From an alpha proteobacterium HIMB59 (GTDB lineage Bacteria; Pseudomonadota; Alphaproteobacteria; HIMB59): a DNA stretch of 64,000 bases. The translations under genes were made by a program, and so were the position numbers. Where the stretch lies: positions 992,001 through 1,056,000 of the forward strand of contig CP003801.1 in NCBI GenBank assembly GCA_000299115.1, in the 5' to 3' direction. Position 1 is the first letter of the stretch, and each line of letters starts with the position of its first letter. This document shows, one piece after another, positions 60,470 through 64,000 of this stretch. Below the pieces are notes generated by a model that searched no databases, had not been told where the DNA came from, and saw only the letters and a program-made list of their open reading frames with translations.

Positions 60470-61525
60470 ATGCACAAATTAATAATCCTTACATTTTCGA
60501 CTTTATTATTACTTGTAAAATCATCTTACTCCCATGACCCCAAAAATTGTGATGTTTTAGAGAATTATGATTTTTCCCAATTTGATAACTGGAAAGTGGA
60601 GGTTATAGAAAATTCCCCTCAATATGACTTAGATAAGAATTTCGTGAAGACATTAATTCAAGATTACCAGGTCAATAAAAGGGTTATCGAAAATGACAAA
60701 TGTCAGCCTGAGTTCACTTTAACTTTTTCTGAGTATATCGATAAAAGAATTTCGAAGTTAAGAATTCAAAATGGTATAAATAAATACAATGAAAACAATA
60801 ATTTATTACAAAATATTAAACAAATTTATAATGTTCAACCTAGATTTATTATTTCGATATGGGGGTTAGAAACTGCTTATGGAGAAATTACCGGTAATTA
60901 TCCAGTTATAGAGAGTTTACTCACTATGTCATACGATGAAAGACGTCGAAAATACTTCACTAAGGAGCTTTTCAATTCATTTAAAATCATTGAGGAAGGT
61001 CATATAGATCTGGAAAATTTTAAGGGTTCATGGGCTGGAGCAATGGGTCAAAATCAGTTTATGCCATCTAGCTTTCTAAATTACGCTCAAGACTTTAATA
61101 ATGATGGGAAAAAGAATATTTGGACAGATGTTGAAGACTCATTAGCGTCAATTGGCAGATATCTCCAAGGTGTCGGATCTAATAAATGGGATCCAAATTA
61201 CACATGGGGCAGAGAAGTAATTCCACCAACAAACATCAAAGAATTAGAAAAAGAGCTTTTCATTAAAAGAGAAAAAGGATGTTTAGCAATTAAAAAACTA
61301 TCTAAAAAACTACCTTTATCAGCATTTAGAGAGATGAATTTTCAAAAATTAAATGGAGATAGAGTAGATAACTTAAACATAGATAGTTATTTAGTAAGAA
61401 TGGGCAGAGAGGAAAATGATTATAGATATTTCATTGTTTATAATAACTATTTAAATATCCTGTCATATAACTGTTCTAATTATTATGCCCTATCTGTAGG
61501 ACTTTTAAGTGATAAAATTAAATAA
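60470..61525 (+). CDS. mltB: Lytic murein transglycosylase, MltB family
   Basis: This 351-residue exported enzyme cleaves the MurNAc-GlcNAc bond in peptidoglycan, forming anhydro ends. The N-terminus MHKLIILTFSTLLLLVKSSY is a signal peptide and no lipobox Cys is evident. The catalytic Glu134 is in IWGLETAYGEITGNYPVI. The fold motif GSWAGAMGQNQFMPSSFL and DVEDSLASIGRYLQGVG are typical of the family. A TATAAT at 60437-60442 in the leader may serve as -10, with no clear -35. It overlaps the next lipoprotein gene by 17 bases, in the conserved order mltB-rlpA-dac-tmk. Confidence 0.93.
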   Translation: MHKLIILTFSTLLLLVKSSYSHDPKNCDVLENYDFSQFDNWKVEVIENSPQYDLDKNFVKTLIQDYQVNKRVIENDKCQPEFTLTFSEYIDKRISKLRIQNGINKYNENNNLLQNIKQIYNVQPRFIISIWGLETAYGEITGNYPVIESLLTMSYDERRRKYFTKELFNSFKIIEEGHIDLENFKGSWAGAMGQNQFMPSSFLNYAQDFNNDGKKNIWTDVEDSLASIGRYLQGVGSNKWDPNYTWGREVIPPTNIKELEKELFIKREKGCLAIKKLSKKLPLSAFREMNFQKLNGDRVDNLNIDSYLVRMGREENDYRYFIVYNNYLNILSYNCSNYYALSVGLLSDKIK

Positions 61526-62282
61526 TTTTCATAAATTACTGTTTTTGCTATTTCTTTCATCTTGTACTGTTCCTGTAGTAGAAGAAAAAAAAGAAAATAT
61601 AGCTACTGAAAAGGTATCTGATGAGTCTTATTTTACTAAAACTTCTGTCATTTTATCAGATATAGAGGATTATGAAATACAACTATCAACATTAGAGAGT
61701 TTCACAATATCCGACAGTTTAGGTGACTATGAAATTTCCCATAAAAATTTGCCATATCCTGGTGTTGCAAAAATCTCTAATCCTAACGATTTGAGTGAAT
61801 ACATTGTTGTTAGGAATGTTAAAAATACAACTAACAGCAAATTACAAATAAGTAAAAACTTGTCCTCTATATTGCAAGTAAATTCAAGAATTTATATTGA
61901 ATATTTAAAAGATGATTCCCTTAGATTGAGAAAGGTTGAGGACTCAAAAGAACAAAGCAGAGTAAAAATGGATGATACGGAGATTTCTTTTGAGAGTTTA
62001 GAAGATGAGCAAACAGAATTAAGCGCAAGCCTTGATAAAGAAAAAATCAAAGAAATTGAAATTTTATTTAAGAACTATGAAGGTTTAGTGCTTATTGACA
62101 GCTATAATGACATTGGTTCTGCAAAGTTAATTACCAATAAAATTAGAAATTTAGGCCTTATATTCGAAGAAAATGAGAACCAAATCAATGTTTTTGCTGG
62201 TCCTTTTGAAAAAAATGATATTAATCTAAAAATAGATTTTCTAATTAGAAATGGATACACGAATGCTCAAAAATACCCTTAA
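61509..62282 (+). CDS. rlpA: Degenerate RlpA-like lipoprotein with SPOR domain
   Basis: This 257-residue lipoprotein starts at GTG and has a lipobox LSSC with Cys19. The middle shows the back half of the RlpA double-psi barrel: SHKNLPYPGVAKISNPND (canonical AAHKTLPLPxxVRVTN), a strand EYIVVRNVKN, then KLQISKNLSSIL and SRIYIEYL. The usual front part with ASWYG and TANGE is missing, while the His equivalent of TAAHK is kept. The C-terminus (GLVLIDSYNDIGSAKLI to NVFAGPFEKNDI) is SPOR-like, which binds stripped septal glycan. Position between mltB and dac supports RlpA ancestry. It overlaps both neighbours. Confidence 0.75.
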   Translation: MIKLNNFHKLLFLLFLSSCTVPVVEEKKENIATEKVSDESYFTKTSVILSDIEDYEIQLSTLESFTISDSLGDYEISHKNLPYPGVAKISNPNDLSEYIVVRNVKNTTNSKLQISKNLSSILQVNSRIYIEYLKDDSLRLRKVEDSKEQSRVKMDDTEISFESLEDEQTELSASLDKEKIKEIEILFKNYEGLVLIDSYNDIGSAKLITNKIRNLGLIFEENENQINVFAGPFEKNDINLKIDFLIRNGYTNAQKYP

Positions 62283-63393
62283 TTCATTAATTTTATCGAT
62301 TTCTCTAATATTTTTTACTTTTAATTCTAACGCTATTGAGAGTATCGCTAAAACAGCTCTGCTAATAGATCTTTCGACTGGCGAAGTGCTACTTGATAAA
62401 AATTCTGAAGAGAGAACATATCCATCTAGTATGACTAAAATTATGACTGCTTTAATGGCTTTTGAAAAGATTAAGGATGGTACTTTGTCGATGGATCAAG
62501 AGTTTCTAATAAGCAAAAAAGCATGGAAAATGGGTGGATCCAAAATGTTTATTGAAGTGGACAAAAAAGTAAAAGTCTCTGATTTGCTCCTCGGTGTCGT
62601 GGTTCAGAGTGGCAATGATGCTTCAATTGCAATAGCAGAGGGTATCTCAGGTTCTGAGGAAACCTTTGCGATAGAAATGAATAATTTGGCAAAAAAAATT
62701 GGCTTAAATAATTCTAATTTTGTTAATAGTAGTGGTTGGCCAAATGACAACCATTACACAACTGCTAAAGATTTAGCTAAAATTGCGGAATACACTCTCA
62801 ACGAGCATCCAGAGCTTTATAAAATGTATGGAATAACTGAATTTACTTATAGTGGAATTAAGCAAGATAATCGAAATCCACTTTTATACTCTTTTGATGG
62901 TGCAGATGGTTTTAAAACTGGTCATACCCAAGCTGCTGGATACGGTTTGGTTGGTTCTGCAGAAAGGGGAGGTCGAAGATTATTATTAGTTTTAAATGGT
63001 TTAGAGACTTCACGAGCTAGAGCGCAAGAGTCTTTGAGATTAATGGACTGGGGTTTTAATAATTTTCAATTAGTTGACTTTTATAAAGAGGGGGAAGTGG
63101 TGTTAGAAGCTTCAACTTGGCTTGGTAAACAAGAAAAGGTCAAACTATCCGCACAACAAGATATAAGTGTTAGTATTCCTAAAACCCACATCTCTGATAT
63201 GAAAGTTGAAATTCTTATTGAAGAACCTATACCAACTCCAATATCCATTAACGATCAGGTTGGTTTAGTTCAAATTTCTTATGCTGATAAAAAATTACAA
63301 TATCCATTATTAGCCTCTGAGAACATTGAACAAAAAGGTTTCTTTTCAAGAATTACCTCAGCTCTCTATTATTTGGTTTTAGGTTCTAACTAA
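62251..63393 (+). CDS. D-alanyl-D-alanine carboxypeptidase (DacC/PBP5-like)
   Basis: This 380-residue serine peptidase trims the terminal D-Ala from peptidoglycan stem peptides. The N-terminal signal peptide ends near SNA before IESIA. The three active-site motifs are SMTK (Ser60-Lys63), SGN in VVQSGNDAS and KTG in DGFKTGHTQ. The C-terminal domain (from about residue 280) is the beta-rich PBP5 tail (LSAQQDISVSIPK), with a final hydrophobic stretch that may tether it to the membrane. An alternative start at ATG 62263 gives a shorter leader. It is the third gene of the mltB cluster. Confidence 0.94.
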   Translation: MDTRMLKNTLNSLILSISLIFFTFNSNAIESIAKTALLIDLSTGEVLLDKNSEERTYPSSMTKIMTALMAFEKIKDGTLSMDQEFLISKKAWKMGGSKMFIEVDKKVKVSDLLLGVVVQSGNDASIAIAEGISGSEETFAIEMNNLAKKIGLNNSNFVNSSGWPNDNHYTTAKDLAKIAEYTLNEHPELYKMYGITEFTYSGIKQDNRNPLLYSFDGADGFKTGHTQAAGYGLVGSAERGGRRLLLVLNGLETSRARAQESLRLMDWGFNNFQLVDFYKEGEVVLEASTWLGKQEKVKLSAQQDISVSIPKTHISDMKVEILIEEPIPTPISINDQVGLVQISYADKKLQYPLLASENIEQKGFFSRITSALYYLVLGSN

Positions 63394-63401
63394 GCAGAAT
63401 A

Positions 63402-64000
63402 ATGAAAATAATTAGCTTTGAAGGCTTTGAATATTCTGGAAAATCTACACAAATAAAACTTTTACAAAATTATCTTAAGAAAAATAAAATCAAATCTACT
63501 TTTACTCGAGAACCTGGTGGAAACAAACAATTAGAAAAAATAAGAAAAATTATACTTCAGTCTGATTTTGACAATCTAAGTTTAATTTTATTTTTTTTTG
63601 CATCTCGTTTTTCTCTACTTTCATCAATGAAAACAAAAAATTTGGTTGTATTTGATAGATTTTTTGACTCCACTTATGCATATCAAAAAATTACAAGTAA
63701 AGATAAATTATTAATATTGAATTTAATCAATCAAATTGAAAAAAAATATATCCCGACAATTACATTTTACTTCAAAATTAATAAAAAAACTCTGCTAGAA
63801 AGAAAAAAAATGAGAGGCGAAAAGAATTTTTTTGATAAAAAATACTCTTCGCATTTTACACGTATTCAAAAAAATTATGATGAAATTGCAAAAATCAAAG
63901 TTGGTAAAAGAAAGTTTATTACTATAGATGCCGACAAGCCAAAAGATATTGTCCATAAAGAAATAATTGAAAATTTAAAAAGATGCAAATTGATAAGGTA
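63402..64000 (+). CDS. tmk: Thymidylate kinase, 3' end outside the window
   Basis: This frame starts at ATG 63402 and stays open to the right edge (199 codons visible). The P-loop reads FEGFEYSGKSTQIKLLQ; canonical EGxDGAGKS has FEYS in the loop here. TFTREPGGN, FDRFFDST and RKKMRGEKNFF are the dTMP-binding, catalytic and lid motifs. The enzyme phosphorylates dTMP to dTDP. Length is close to complete for the family (about 210). An ATG at 63983 in another frame could begin the following holB gene, as in related genomes, but only six codons are visible. Confidence 0.92.
   Translation, partial: MKIISFEGFEYSGKSTQIKLLQNYLKKNKIKSTFTREPGGNKQLEKIRKIILQSDFDNLSLILFFFASRFSLLSSMKTKNLVVFDRFFDSTYAYQKITSKDKLLILNLINQIEKKYIPTITFYFKINKKTLLERKKMRGEKNFFDKKYSSHFTRIQKNYDEIAKIKVGKRKFITIDADKPKDIVHKEIIENLKRCKLIR

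Noticed and set aside
1-64000. CRISPR array, prophage, insertion sequence or integron
   Set aside because: No regularly spaced direct repeats, transposase, integrase, phage structural gene or att-like duplication next to the two tRNA genes was seen.
63983-64000. Start of holB
   Set aside because: Only six codons are visible, so it is mentioned under tmk but not called.

Overview
The window looks like chromosomal DNA of a streamlined, AT-rich marine alphaproteobacterium. Three observations support this: (i) core gene neighbourhoods typical of Alphaproteobacteria (tatABC-serS, yajC-secDF, uvrA/ssb-gyrA-coaD, recG/sdhE-mfd, mltB-rlpA-dac-tmk); (ii) very low GC by eye, with Lys/Asn/Ile-rich proteins and many TTG starts; (iii) extreme compaction, with no gene-free stretch above about 300 bases, frequent ATGA/TAATG overlaps, and 7 of 9 convergent gene pairs overlapping at their 3' ends. 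The SAR11/HIMB59/AEGEAN-169 type is a plausible guess, but no marker here fixes the taxon. I see no phage, insertion sequence, CRISPR array, rRNA or plasmid feature.

Layout. 1-15.7 kb is housekeeping: twin-arginine export (tatA end, tatB, tatC), serS, a DUF815 ATPase, the Sec accessory genes yajC-secD-secF, uvrA facing ssb-gyrA-coaD, tRNA-Lys, ytoQ, an aldo/keto reductase, a YczE-type membrane protein and an Xaa-Pro peptidase-like protein. 15.8-47.1 kb is a nutrient-uptake region with five transport systems: a Dpp-type peptide ABC system (15.8-21.0), a DctPQM TRAP system (24.4-27.3), a TAXI plus 4TM/12TM fused TRAP system (32.3-35.8), a Ugp-type glycerol-3-phosphate ABC system with two tandem ugpE genes (35.9-40.8), and a YdcSTUV polyamine-type ABC system with patD (41.7-47.1). 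Between these lie a DapA-like aldolase, a GntR regulator, a Gfo/Idh/MocA dehydrogenase, AroE- and AroQ-like proteins, an aldehyde dehydrogenase and an aminotransferase, which may form a catabolic module, plus nadE. 47.1-64 kb returns to core and small genes: cfa, thiL, mnmH, DUF3108, DUF2061, DUF502, recG, sdhE, mfd, an isopenicillin-N-synthase-like oxygenase, a glycine-zipper lipoprotein, tRNA-Ser, and a cell-wall cluster (mltB, degenerate rlpA, D,D-carboxypeptidase, tmk).

How it works together. All five transporters share one expression design. The solute-binding-protein gene has a near-consensus Shine-Dalgarno sequence, and its stop codon is followed within about 25 bases by an inverted repeat. 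The first membrane-component gene comes next with a weak or absent Shine-Dalgarno. This should yield binding protein in large excess over permease. A 38-base inverted repeat between the divergent gntR and gfo/idh genes is the best operator candidate. It shares the 9-mer TACTGTTAT with the dctP leader, suggesting one regulator controls both. I did not find a clearly novel defence or mobile system. The most unusual items are the repeated hairpin design, the ugpE duplication, the reduced RlpA, and two divergent gene pairs whose start codons overlap head to head.
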